A stretch of DNA of 64,000 bases from Isoetes taiwanensis (Eukaryota; Streptophyta; Lycopodiopsida; Isoetales; Isoetaceae): assembly GCA_021234155.1 (NCBI GenBank), contig JAJEKV010000158.1, positions 85,318 through 149,317 of the forward strand, given 5' to 3'. Position 1 is the first letter of the stretch; every line of letters starts with the position of its first letter. Below are positions 42,180 through 53,990 of the stretch, piece by piece. The position numbers were made by a program, and so were the translations under genes. The notes beneath the pieces were generated by a model. That model did no database searches. It saw only the letters and a list, made by a program, of their open reading frames with translations, and was not told the origin of the DNA.

Positions 42180-44675
42180 GGTTTGTGTGTACCTTAAGGA
42201 GTCTGATCACAATGTGTATACACTTCTTGCTTTTGCCCTATTACGTCTATCCTTCACCGAAATCATTTATACTAGAACGATCCACAAGAACAATATGGAC
42301 CCAAGGTTAGATTTGAGATTGACACACGAAATTAATAGCAATTAGCATTTGAAAATCGACACATTTAATATCCATCGTAATATGAGCATGATCTCCTATT
42401 TCCATTGTAATGGCGCTATTTCTTTTCTATGGTTACATTTTAGGATATTAATGCCTTAGTGACATGGTTTGAGGCGATATTACAGCACCACTACGGATAG
42501 TGGATGGTTGGGGAAGGAGATTCTGATGCTATCTAAAATTTATGTTCCAATACCTTGATTTTTCCTCACGTTAGCAAGTATATCAAATGTTCAAGAATGG
42601 TTTAATATTGGTTTTAAGGAGACCGAATAAAATGCTGGCGGTACTTTAAACTGAGAAGGAAAAGACATATTTGAGAACCATACCATGGGCGTCTTGGTTC
42701 AAAATCCAAGATCACGACCATGTGTGTCCTTAACATTCACATTTATATATTTTGGAAGATCTTAATCTTCATTGGGCATTACGATTTCCGAGGCAGGTTA
42801 TGGTGCTTCTTCGAAGGTTGAAATCCAAGATGCAACCATGGGTGTTCAAAAGATGAGTAGAACTATCAAGCGGACTCATCTTCCAAAACTTAACCATCGT
42901 TGTAGGCTCCATCGGACTCAACAACTCAATCTATAGGTAATGTCGATACAATATTCATGCTTCCATTTATGGAATTCAATTTAAATCTTATAGTTTCTAA
43001 GGCGAGATGTACATCCTTCTTACTTTCGAGACTTACCAAATTAAGTAATTCACTTTGGAGTTAAGCATGATAACCTACTATATCACGTTATCTTTCCTAC
43101 CATCACGAAACTTTCTTAGCTCTTTGGTGTTTGTTGTGTAGGTGCAATTGCTAGCTGAGCTTATGATCATGATTGCCAGCATAGTTATTTCTACGAGCAT
43201 AGGCAAGCAATTAAGCTTGGGTAAGTAAGAAGACACAAGTCTTAACTCATCATTGAATTGGGTATCGGGATCTTGCTAATTGGGACACATGGCCATGATC
43301 CATAAGTGAGCGCCCTTTAACTTAGTAGGAGAATGTTACAATCCACTTTATGGACGTTGAAAAGACACTACAACTTATAGTTGCAATAATAGAATTCATA
43401 TCCCAATGTTGGTACTTAACACAAAGATATTGCGAAAATATCCATGTCTATGACAACCACTTGCTTCGTTCGGCACAAGAATCAACTAATCCTATTTATA
43501 GGGAGGCGCTTAGAAATCCACAAATATGTCAAATGACCAGTCAAATATCTTTTGCATGGAAAAAATAAGTTGAGCTCACACAAAAGCTACAAAAGAGCTA
43601 CAGTGGAAGACAACCAATAACGCCAAGCAGTCTTATTCAATCTCACATGTAAAAGGTCTCATGAGATTACCAGAATTTGATTTTATCTTCCTTATGCCTA
43701 TTATAACCAGGCGGAAACACATGAGCTACCAGGGGCTACTTGATGGTATTTAAAGGGTGCTTTTATTGAAGAGTTTATACTTTGTGGATGAATTCTTTGG
43801 TTAAAACATGTGAATCACGGGTCTTTGAGCAGAGATGTGAAGTAGTAGTTTTGGGCGTTTTGTGGCTGTAGATGTTCTTCAACATGTTATTGTGCCAATT
43901 TTTCAAAACTGTTCTTTGGCTTGGGAGCGAGGGCGTGGTTATTAGATTTATATTGGAAATAGAATAGTGCATGTGTTGAGTTATAGCTGGCATGCATGTT
44001 TAGGTTGGCTTGAAGTGTGTATTGGGTTGGCTGTGGTGCGTGGGCGGTATTGCATTGTGGTGTGTATGGATGGGTGAGATGTTGCATGGGAAATAAAATG
44101 GGTTAGATGGTTTAACACGTGTTGCATGTGGCCATTTATGAAGGTTGAGTTACGTATGCAATGTAAAACAAGGTTTGATCTACATTTACTTTGGAGAAAA
44201 TGCTAGGTTGAAGAAACATTATAGAAGATGATTTTAAGTGTAGGATGTTGTGATATAGGTGTTATGGATTTGATTTGCCAGCAAGTGGATAATAATAATG
44301 GAAGCTGGTCTCTCTGTGGTTTGGCTTATAAGAATAGGAGTGCAGGCATGCGGTGATGGGTGTTGCTACATGTAGAGTTGGATTTTTCTTACATGCAGTG
44401 CCGAGGCGGATGGGAACCTTCACGGATTCATTGCTTAACATCACAAATACTATGGTGCTTGTACATCATTCCAGGGCATTGCAACAACATGCTTCAAAGC
44501 GATTGCACAAGAGCATGGAGTTGGAGCTTATCAATTTTTGAGATCTTTGCATTGCCAATCTTTGAATCGTGAGACTAGGAGGTATACAACATAGAGAAAT
44601 GATAGTGAAGTGATTTGTGCTGCTAAGCAGGGAGGGATGATTCTTTAGTGCCACACAATGTCACAGAAAAACACA
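42180..44675. other. no recognisable gene
   Basis: AT-rich sequence without supported coding. Small frames at 43350-43568 (plus) and 43775-44087 (minus) show no motifs. The minus ones are His/Thr-rich from TGTG-type composition. Confidence 0.5.
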
Positions 44676-44678
44676 TCT

Positions 44679-44845
44679 CTCTCTTAATTGTTGCGAGACA
44701 TGATCCTGCGGATATGGTATGGCTCATGCACAAGATATAAAAATACATTGGTATGGCTTATGCAAGATGTAAATCCCTCTCTTAATTATGCGGACATTGA
44801 TCTAGCAGGATATGGAGTGCAAGCTTATGCACAAGCGTAGGCCAA
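44679..44845. repeat. imperfect 98-bp tandem duplication
   Basis: CTCTCTTAATT at 44679 and 44777, each followed by a GCGAGACATGATCC/GCGGACATTGATCT variant, GGATATGG and CTTATGCACAAG or CTCATGCACAAG. The two copies differ in length in the middle. Confidence 0.65.
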
Positions 44846-45138
44846 ATGTCATGTTTTGCTTGCATATATCTTTGCAATCAACATGGAAGTTAACCGCGCT
44901 TAACATTTCACATTTGCATTTGAAGGGTTTTGGTTACACCATTTATCAATGTCTTACAACATTGCTAGACAAGATGTTTTTAGATTCAACATACTTTGGG
45001 ATAAGCGGATGCAACATTTATGTCTTCATCAATTAGAAAGATCATGCAAACTCTTTCGTAGCTTTGTATGACCAAAATATCATGTCTTACATTCCGCAGT
45101 TGTTAAATATCATGTCTTACATTCACGGTTGTTACAGT

Positions 45139-45230
45139 GACATGTGCATTAATTCTTCTTGGTGCAACTTCATATTGTTAATTGACATGTGCATTCCATT
45201 CTTCTTGAGGTGCAACTTCATATTGTTAAT
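45139..45230. repeat. 45-bp tandem duplication
   Basis: GACATGTGCATT followed by TTCTTCTTG and GTGCAACTTCATATTGTTAATT occurs at 45139 and 45184. Just upstream, ATCATGTCTTACATTC is also duplicated, at 45079 and 45109. Confidence 0.9.
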
Positions 45231-45299
45231 TGAAGTATTGCATTACATTCTTATTAGCGACTTGCTGGAAGTATGTTGTATACATCATTACATCTATAA

Positions 45300-46370
45300 A
45301 TGTTTTCTTTAATACTTCACAAAATGTAGGAAGCGCATTGGTCATGTACTTGTACGCTTCCTTTTTATTTCGGAATATCACTCTAAGCTTAAAGCCAAAT
45401 GGAAGATCTCAGCTGAAAATTCTTGCTAAGCCTCCAATGTCAATGGTTGCAGCGGAAATGCCAGGTGTTGTAGATGAAATACATGTGGTAAGAATACGCA
45501 TGCTCTGGTGTTCTACAATCCCAACAAATGCATATTTTTCATGCTTTCGAGAAATAATTATTGTAATAAGCAACCCTTTTTAAATTGTTACTAGGCCGAC
45601 GATGCGGGCACCACTTATAGTATATAAGTTTAAACCAAGTATTTATAGCAAATATATTCATAAAATCAAACATATTTGGCCTATAACAAGGCTAGAAGAA
45701 TCCTATATCGACGGACTTGAAAAATTGGCGATGTCTTTGAATCTGGGGCCTTTGTTGATGTTCTGAGGATGTTTGGAAGTTCAGCATACATTGGTGCTCG
45801 AGCCATTTGGGGCACTAAATTTAAAATGACTAATAGGTGCAGCTATATGTCTAAGCTGATGCATCAGTGCCCTCGTACACAAGAAATGTAATTGCCTCTT
45901 AATGGGGATAATGTATTATGTCTTGGTAAGTACACTATGGAGAGTGACAATGTCTCTTCCCCTTAGGCTGAAATCTTATGAAATACCACACTACTTATAC
46001 ACTGGATTAGAGTTGGGAGATAATAATGCTTAGAAGTGATTTTTTCTAATTTTTGGGCATTGTCTTTACTTTTCACGCCCTTTTTCCTTTTCTTCCTTTC
46101 ACTTCCTTTTCAAAGTAGTCATTTAAACACATCAACCCACCAGTACCCGCACCCTCAATAAACATTGATAAATGAAACTTTTCGAATTAATGGCATCTTT
46201 CGCAAAAGATAATCGCCTACCACATAAAAGTGGTTGCTTGGGCACCTATTTGGGCCAAAAATTGATTCTTAGATGGTTAATCTCTACTTTGATCTATTTA
46301 TTTTATTTAGCTCCTTTGTTTTTGAACAACATTGCATTGTCAAATATTGGACATTAATAATGGATCCAGC
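45300..46370 (+). other. anonymous, possible exon-like stretch at 45340-45585
   Basis: The frame 45230-45583 includes SLKPNGRSQLKILAKPPMSM and AAEMPGVVDEIHVVRIR, which looks more protein-like than its surroundings. I recognise no family and see no convincing splice sites. A frame near 45740-45880 (DVLRMFGSSAYIGARAIWG) is similarly unassigned. Confidence 0.25.
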
Positions 46371-46572
46371 TAGCAGGTTTTGGTAAAAATATTACATGAT
46401 TGGCACCGGCACACATGATAAATATTTATTATGTATAAATGCCACATAGTACAAAATACATTGAACAGATGAATAGTATTTTCATGTCATGACATCAATG
46501 AGAACGTAAGAGATCAGGACCATCACTGAACATGCACCTCCGAAGTTACTCATGAATGTGAGCGGTACGAAC

Positions 46573-47160
46573 TTAGCGACTCCCTGCTGGCTGTAGCAAT
46601 GGGTACCCCAAATTGACACCAGGCTTTACGAGATTTGCTATCTTAGTAGCTTCCATTGCATCTTCCTCGTTACAGTATGTTTTGTCTATGAAAATCTTGG
46701 AAGATGGAATAGCTGCTTCCAAACCTTTGGCACTCTTATAGGAATTGAAAGGGACCCAAATTTGATCAAACAAGGAATGACTCACCTTCTTTTTAACGAC
46801 CTCTAATGAATGGTTGCCCAAAGCGAAAGCAATGACAAAACCAGGCAGTGCTTTTCGGAGCTGCTCCAAGGCAGGAATAACATCTTTGATTTTCTGACAA
46901 AACGTCTCAAGGTAAACACCATTAAAGATTGGATGTAGATTTAGGATATCCAGTAACCTATCAATGTTAATCTTCAAGCTAACTGTTGCTGTTATTTTTA
47001 TGCCAAGCGTTAGATTGAACCTTTTCCCTTCCTGTACCAGTAGCCATTCAAACATGTCAAGTCTTCTGGCAGTCCTAATAGCATCGTCATCGTCTAAATT
47101 TAACACAAGCAAGGGTTCAGTCGAGACCCAAACATACATTGGAGGGTGCATCCTCCACAA
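46573..47160 (-). CDS. conserved-looking protein of unknown family, likely 3' exon
   Basis: A 195-codon minus-strand frame without an ATG at its left edge, so it is probably a terminal exon. It reads as a soluble alpha/beta protein: STEPLLVLNLDDDDAIRTAR, LTLGIKITATVSLKINIDRL, NGVYLETFCQKIKDVIPALE, PGFVIAFALGNHSLEVVKKK and FDQIWVPFNSYKSAKGLEAA, ending NLGYPLLQPAGSR and a stop at 46575. Alternating hydrophobic strands and amphipathic helices (F-x-I-A-F-A-L-G, D-Q-I-W-V-P-F) suggest a TIM-barrel-like fold, possibly a glycosidase relative. I see no diagnostic catalytic motif and do not assign a function. The kinase-like gene begins about 780 bp upstream on the same strand. The two could be parts of one gene model, with the interval an intron, or separate genes. 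Confidence 0.5.
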   Translation of the reverse strand: MWRMHPPMYVWVSTEPLLVLNLDDDDAIRTARRLDMFEWLLVQEGKRFNLTLGIKITATVSLKINIDRLLDILNLHPIFNGVYLETFCQKIKDVIPALEQLRKALPGFVIAFALGNHSLEVVKKKVSHSLFDQIWVPFNSYKSAKGLEAAIPSSKIFIDKTYCNEEDAMEATKIANLVKPGVNLGYPLLQPAGSR

Positions 47161-47164
47161 AGAA

Positions 47165-47935
47165 AATGACGATAATTATGCAGCACATGAACTCGATAGA
47201 ATAGTATGGAACGAAATTCGAGGCACGGGGCAACTTACGTTGCTGGTCTAGCTAGGCAATCATTTAGGATTTTAACTCTGATGTTCATGCATTTATGAAA
47301 TCTGCACTTGGCAGCAAGTCGTCTTTCAAATCAAAACTCTTCCTTGATAATCACAGCTGTTCATGAAATGTTGTTTTCAAAGGTGGGACGCTTCTTTCCC
47401 TCTCCTCCCAACAGCTAACTAACAAATCTTTAACATACTTGGGAATGCCCACTTTTGCACCAACAGTTTGCCTTTTCCGGCTCGCATATTTGATTCACTT
47501 CTTTGGTATGGACATTCACTTGATTATATTCATCCCAGATTCTCAGTGAGAATTTGAGGAGCACACCCCTATTGCAAAACTACCGGGCATCTACATTTAC
47601 TGAGGGGGCTGTACATGTTCTGCAATTCTGGAAATCATATGCATTTTAGAAAGGTCGTTTATTAGCATTTCTGGAGCCATGTATCAATGTGCCGCCTGCC
47701 ATGTGGTATACAAACCAGTCTGAAAATTTGTTTTTGAAATACCAAATCAATAGCTTTATAAGGAGACTCCTCATCCTCTCTTTTTACTTGGGGATTAGAA
47801 TGTTAGCCGGCTTCATGTCTCACCTTAAATTACCTTGTTAGCTGGGGAGTAAGCTGTGCCTTTTCCGCGATTTACCAAAATGATATCCTACCAAAGTCAA
47901 GGGGCCCTTTTTCAGAAGAAGTTCTTTTGCTGTAT
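47165..47935. other. interval between two minus-strand coding blocks
   Basis: No coding frame is supported. No H-R-D or D-F-G kinase block is found here on the minus strand, although that is where the missing half of the kinase would lie if the gene were complete. Confidence 0.5.
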
Positions 47936-47937
47936 TT

Positions 47938-48940
47938 TTAGAAACGTTTCAAGTCTGTGTCCATGAGCTCTAAAACAAGGCGTTGTTTCTTACTTGTTGT
48001 GGTACCAAGATTACCAACGTCTACAATATACTCCTCCTCACATTGGCCTAGTAATTGAACAATGTGAGGCGAGTCAGCCATCATTTTTTCTCTAAATATA
48101 CCAACTTCAACGTCCATAACCTGGGAATTCTCTTCCGATTCTTTCACAGCCACAGGGATTCCACACCAAGAGCCTTTGCTGACTTGTCCAAAGCTGCCTC
48201 CTCCCAACTTATCCCCAATGGACAGATCCTTACTGTCAATGCAAAAAACCCCTGTTTCTATCTTTGAAATTAAGCTGTTTACAAAATCAGGGGAAAGAAA
48301 TTTAAATCTCTGGGAAGACTTTAAGTTCTTCAGCAGTACAAGTTTGTCTTGCTCACAAGCCCATTCCAGCGTTGTCTGAAAAGCTTTGCAGTCACACTCT
48401 ACCTTATACTTAATCTCGTCCACCAGCTTTTCTGTCAACTCTGTTTGCTGGACATCAAGTAGATAATAACGTGAGAAGCTCTTCTTCGTCCCGATGCGTT
48501 GTGAGATTAATCGGTTAATCATTTGACAGTATCTTCTGGTATCATCTATGAGAACTGCGAAATTATTAAAGCTGCCCCAGGAATCATGTAGAAAGCTCAC
48601 CTGGAGAGGGTTGATCTGCTGCACAGAGATGGACGAGCTTCATGCCCTCCGTTAATACTTTAAGCAGCTCCATGCCTGCTGAAGAACCGCTTACAACTCT
48701 ATCCCGATTGGTGCGTGCTTGTGCTAAAAAAAAGACCATATTGTACTCATCTGCCAATTGACTGTGGCAGTCCTTCAAAGGACCCATCCATAACTCAACA
48801 TACTGCGCCACTGAAGAAAACAGAGATTTGAGCACAAGACACTGATTTTTATGAATCAACTCGTCCTTGCTTAGAGCATTGTCAATCTTGGATGGCAGGG
48901 CCTTTAGATTGTTAAGCCATTCGTAAGATCCAGTGGCCAT
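47938..48940 (-). CDS. protein kinase-like gene with helical N-terminus, truncated
   Basis: The first in-frame ATG is at 48940 (MATGSYEWLNNLKALPSKID). The first 110 codons are helical and lack a signal peptide. Exon 1 ends in CCAG at 48601. An intron of only 46 bp (48555-48600, GTGAGC...TTCGCAG) restores the frame as QPSP-VLIDDTRRYCQM. After about 100 more helical residues comes a kinase N-lobe: IGDKLGGGSFGQVSKGSWCG with a glycine-rich loop, VAVKE (the beta-3 Lys) and a Glu-rich helix C region, then LVLELMDTDLKRF at the hinge, where a TAA ends the frame. The catalytic loop, DFG and C-lobe are missing. A helical bundle ahead of a kinase domain is reminiscent of plant MLKL-like proteins, but I cannot confirm this. 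It could be a truncated gene or the first exons of a longer one. The short intron is below the usual plant size and may be a coding stretch, since it is open in one frame. Confidence 0.6.
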
Positions 48941-48999
48941 TGAAGGAGGAGGAGAAGAGATAATTGAGAGCGCTGACTTTCTATCGATCTGCACTGCAG

Positions 49000-49620
49000 T
49001 TGTTCAATGTGAATTATCCTCTGTTTTTGAAGGCCCAGATTAGACTACAGGAATTTTTTTTTCCGGAAATTAACAAAATAGATACCAACAATTACCCGAC
49101 AACTAAGCAATAATTTTTTAAAATCCATATAAGTTAATTACTTAGGGTGATTTTCTACTGTAGTCATAAAATAAGACTGTCACATTGAGATATGACACCC
49201 TTTATGACTCCAAATCAAAAATTCTTAATACAATAATCTGAAAAATGATTATCTATCGGCCTTCAAAAATTCTTAATACAATAATACGAAGGCGAACCCA
49301 TCTATCGGCCTTCTTACATGAATCGGGCCGAGGCTGCTTATCTTTCATATGCAAGTCAAGTCACCCACTTGGAATGAAGTGCACAAGCCAGGGAGTCTTT
49401 AAGGTGCTAGATTATCTCTTGTTCTGCAACTTCTTGTAGAGCGAGGAGCATATCGTCGGTGACTCATTTGTTCCTACCGAACTCGTGAAGTATTTCGCGA
49501 GTCAACTTTGCGAATGCTTCTCCGAGGTATCAAAAATCTATAACTTCTATGGAAGTGTCTAATTTCTCTGGTTGCTCATGCAAACACAGTCTCTGCTCCA
49601 CTTCATGGGTTTTTTGGGCG
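49000..49620. other. no recognisable feature
   Basis: AT-rich sequence upstream of the kinase-like gene, probably containing its promoter. AAATTCTTAATACAATAAT appears twice, near 49218 and 49266. Confidence 0.5.
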
Positions 49621-49622
49621 TT

Positions 49623-49623
<1 letters not shown>

Positions 49624-49707
<84 letters not shown>
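49624..49707. repeat. GA microsatellite, about 42 units
   Basis: Uninterrupted dinucleotide GA run on the plus strand (GAGAGA repeated). The Arg/Glu and Ser/Leu frames across it are artefacts. Confidence 0.97.
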
Positions 49708-49709
<2 letters not shown>

Positions 49710-49799
49710 ATCAAGGGAGGGTTTAGGGTGTTCTCCTTGGTTGGCCTCCCACCTTCTACACACCTGACCTTGTGCTCATTATAATACTTAGAATACACA

Positions 49800-51280
49800 T
49801 CATACATTTTTATGTATGCCTTGTATTCTGCCGGTTTGTGCTTGAACCATTATAGATTTTATGACTGGCATGTACATAACAAAATAAATCAATATCTAGT
49901 AACTACAAACAATTCCTAGCATTGTTGGACATATGTTAAGAACCGTACGCTGGCATCCATTAGCTATAATTAGCGATGGCCACGGGCACATTAGCTGCCT
50001 ATCCATGGCAGCAAGCCCTGCAGGAACTTGCATCTGGGCAAGATGATAGCTTGCAAACATGCATGTCCTCAGAAAGAGTTCCTCCTGATCATTCTATAAA
50101 GACCACCACATAATTGCTTGCAACAAGGATGAAGATTGAGCATACAGATCAACATCAAATATAGCCTCTAAGAAAGAACTAATTGACCGTGTAAATAGAG
50201 AATCCATGGGGCAAGATCCGATACACTAGTTCCATTTAAATAGCAGCCAAGGGTCAAGTGGCAGACGCAGCCATAACCAAGATCTGGCTCTGATCTGGCA
50301 CTCTAAAACTGTAGCCAAGGTCTAGCTCTAATCAAGCATCAGAACTGTGTAATCTTTGCCCCACAACATGAGTTCAATTAGGGGAAGAGGTTAAGAAAAG
50401 GCCAATAAAATAGGGGAATTACAAAAGAGGATAATTAGAAAAGAAGATTTTTTAATGGGGAAAAGAGATGAGTTTGTGTGGATCTTCACTCTTAGCCATC
50501 AAACTAGGGTGCTATCCAACTCCAACACTTATAACTTTATAAGATAAGATACCTAAAGAATAGAAATCCCAAATGGAAATAGGACAAAAGTCCAGGATGA
50601 TCCAATTTAATGTCATTTTTTATAGGACAGCTTGTCTTGCTCATCCTAATAAGAGATCGATTTAGAACTTTTTATAGGACAAAGCGTAAGGTTAACCTCA
50701 CTTTCTTCAAACTCTAATTACACTATCTAAATTATAGTAGTACATCCATTGCTCCGTGGTTTCAAATGGCAATATAACCCATCCCAAAAAGAATGGATAC
50801 CTTGCACCTTATTCAGATATTTAGGCTTTCTTTTTTTGTCTTTGTATAGACTTTTTTATATGGTTTTGGTACGATTTGGCCGCCGTACTCATATGGGTGT
50901 ACTAAAAAGTATCTCTAAAGTGCAAACCTTTTTAGCCATTGATGTCTTAGAGAAGAGGGCAAATCATGCGATTGTTGTTTGCATGTCCCCTTTTTTTCAA
51001 AAATATCTAAAATGCCTTGAAATTATGCTAAAGTTGCCAAAAAAAGCCCCATGTTTTAAGGGTAGGTTTAATGGAAATGTCTGTAACTTCTTGGCAATGA
51101 TCCCAAATGGGAATGTATCCTTCGGATGCATTATAGATGAGGATGAGTTCTTTCTATCAAAACTAAGATCACCTAGCGGTCCAAAGATCAGGTATATTGT
51201 TTTTAATACATCCAAAAGTAAGGATTTAGGAGACCATAAATTAAAATTTTGGACTCTCATTTAGATTATCTTAGATTTGA
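49800..51280. other. no supported gene
   Basis: AT-rich. A 171-codon open frame at 50749-51264 lacks a supported start and motif and is open on the opposite strand too, so I do not call it a gene. Confidence 0.5.
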
Positions 51281-51282
51281 TG

Positions 51283-51318
51283 GAATAGAATAGAATAGAA
51301 TAGAATAGAATAGAATAG
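51283..51318. repeat. GAATA pentanucleotide microsatellite
   Basis: About seven copies of GAATA. A fragment of the same repeat (GAATAGAATAG) recurs at about 52166 and the complementary CTATT repeat is at 58126. Confidence 0.95.
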
Positions 51319-51492
51319 TTTTTATGCGTCCAGGACTAATCGGCCCTATAGGACCCGGAGAAAGAGCAAACTTATTGTCGGTTAAAACCCTTAGAAGAAG
51401 GGTTTTGAGGAAGAAACCGTGGCGATAATAAGAATCTTTACATCAAAAGCTGTCTGGTATACATCATCATGAAATAAATGTGTATGTACATA

Positions 51493-52080
51493 TCAGAAGT
51501 CACGTGCAGGGACATAGCTGATCTCGCGTATGCGGCCTCTGATTATGATCCTAGCATCCGTCACGGATCTGGTGCTCAATGTCACGTATAGCATTTGGCG
51601 GGGCACGACCGCTCGACATAGGCATCCCGGTTGATCATATCTTTGGGCAACTTTGAAGGTATGAGATTCATCCTCAATGGCTCCCCGTTGTGACATTGAC
51701 CGAGGCACATCTGACGTGTTCGCCCAATCCATCTGCACATCTCAGCGGTCGAAGATGATGTGCCCTATGCGAATGGAGGCGGCTGAGTGCGTCTTTTCAG
51801 CGGGCAGGAGTGGGTGCTTGGCGAGGTAGCATTGTGGGCCTCGTTCCAATGTGGAAGTTATGTGGCGGTGATGTTTGTCTTGACTGTTCAGGGCGGCATC
51901 AAAGCTTGGCGATGAGACAGCGTCAAGATACTTCAAGCTATGGCGATGCGCCTCTGTTTGCACATGTATGCACGTCTCACGCACATTCCATCTAGCCATC
52001 CATTTGAATATAACCCTCGGTAGGGCGCGGGGCGTTGTGGCCCCATTGCCATGATATAAAGCTAGTTTTGGGGCGAGCAT
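51493..52080 (-). pseudogene. possible gene remnant of unknown family
   Basis: Two adjoining minus-strand frames (51742-52080 and 51493-51738) are separated by a single stop. They read VIFKWMARWNVRETCIHVQT, then TEAHRHSLKYLDAVSSPSFD, then TSDVPRSMSQRGAIEDESHT and RSVTDARIIIRGRIREISYV. The composition is less AT-rich than the surroundings. No motif is recognised and the evidence for coding is only frame length and composition. Confidence 0.25.
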
Positions 52081-52199
52081 CGTCCATGTTGGCCGCCACG
52101 AAAATAGACAGTATGGCGATCAAAAGGCGCCCTACGAAGAGGCAAGAATCACATTTCTGCCGGGAATAGAATAGATTTTTAAATCCACGGAAACCAATA

Positions 52200-53990
52200 G
52201 GTCATGGGACCCAGCCACAATGAGCTAGTACAATCATTACTACTAGAATTAAAAAACCCCTGCCTCTAGAAGGACACATTCTCATTTCGATCTTCACCAA
52301 AAAGTTAGGGTCATTTCCATTACCCCAAGCCAAGGGCATTTTTGCAATTATATCAAAACTAGTGTATTTTGAAGTCTCCCCAACCCCAATTTTCTTTTGG
52401 ATGTGTTGTATGTTTAGTCTTATGTTGAGAAATCTCCTTTCATTTTAGGTTTTGTTAGAACATCTAGCTGTGGGTTGAGCAGATACACATTTTGATTTTT
52501 CTTTGCCCTTCGGGGTATGATCCACTGGTAGGACAAACCCACCACCCCTGAGATCACGGATTGAAGTATGATCAACATCAGCCTAATAATGGGGACTTTA
52601 AAATCCATTGCTTTCAGATCACGGATTGAGATTGATCATATATAATCTATCATTATATGGAGCTTTTTTAGATTAGCTTTATGTGATATGTGTATTGTAG
52701 AGATGTTGCATGATGAATAAAATGACTCATGCCCTTCAATAAATAAATTAGCAGTAGGGTAGGCTTGGGGAAAGGGTAGAAAGGTTTAAAGGAAGGAAGA
52801 AGATCCCAAAAGGGCCAAGTACATCAATTAGAGAAAAATAAGATCAGTTCCATTTTAGCGGAAGTTGCGTTCACATATCATAATATGGCTGGAAACATTT
52901 TAAATTGGCAGAAATTCTAGCTTCATCGCGGGTTTCACCACTAATCAACGCTTTTACAAAGCTGTAATTTTCCTTTCATTGTGTGGTGATTGGGCTAATT
53001 TACGACCAATTTACAGTTGATACAAAACGTTACGGCGGTTTGCGACCCATTACGAATTTACGATGCACAATTGATACCGCGAGTTTACAGAATTTCACGT
53101 TCAAGAGTCGAAAGATCGAGTGTCTGTGGATAAATTGATGGCACTGGAATCGATTGCATGAAGAGCTTTAATAGGCGGGGAATTTCAGCGTGGCGAAAAA
53201 CACGTGACCCCAACCACCGGTGGTGGAGTTTATAGAGCAAGCATTTGCAGTTTATGTTTTTTCTTAATTTGCGAAATCCTCTTTGAAGAAATTGCTTAGC
53301 AGTGTTGCGGCAACAGACTTTGAGCAGAGGTCGGAAACTTACATTTGTTTGTCCTTCAGGCTTTTATGCTTCCCGAACTTGATCTTTTATGTCGAGGAGA
53401 GAAATTTCCAGTCCCAAAAATTACCTTCAAAGTAAGCCAGGATATCTAGATTAGTGAGGTTCTTGACCCGGCGACTGCAAGCTGGTCGAAATTGTGGGGG
53501 CCTGGCTCTTTAATAGTACCTCACGGATTTGCTGGGAAGCTTTGGGCATGATTAGGCTTTAAGAGATCGCATTCTCTCTAAGTGTTTCTTTGCATTACCT
53601 ACCCTTTCTCTATGTTTCAAAGATTTTCTTACACGCAGTCTGTTTGATCTATCAAATTGGCTTTCCACTGGTATTATTGTTGGTTTGTGGGTTGTTCAAT
53701 TTCTTATTTCTGTTGGAATCTGAGCTATGGCTATGGCGAGGTGTATCATAGCCCATACCTTGGTCATCATTGATGTCGGCACAAACTCAGGCCCAGCTTT
53801 TGTCTAGACCTTTTTGTAGCTTGTGCTTGGATTTACTACTATGGCAGGTGTTATTTAGAGATGTAACTCACAGACTACATGAATTTAGGGATGGCCTTCG
53901 ACTTTTAAGTCAAGCTAGTTTTTAGAAGACATCGGCAAAAAGGTTTCCCCATTTGTTTCCTGACTCAAATTTGAAACTTTGATCATGACC
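52200..53990. other. no recognisable feature
   Basis: AT-rich sequence. A segment near 53000-53230 has several loosely repeated CGATTT/ATTTACG phrases but no ends that define an element. Confidence 0.45.

Noticed and set aside
49530-49807. Arg/Glu and Ser/Leu repeat proteins
   Set aside because: They are translations of the GA microsatellite.
50749-51264. 171-codon open frame
   Set aside because: It lacks a supported start, has no motif, and the opposite strand is open over the same stretch.
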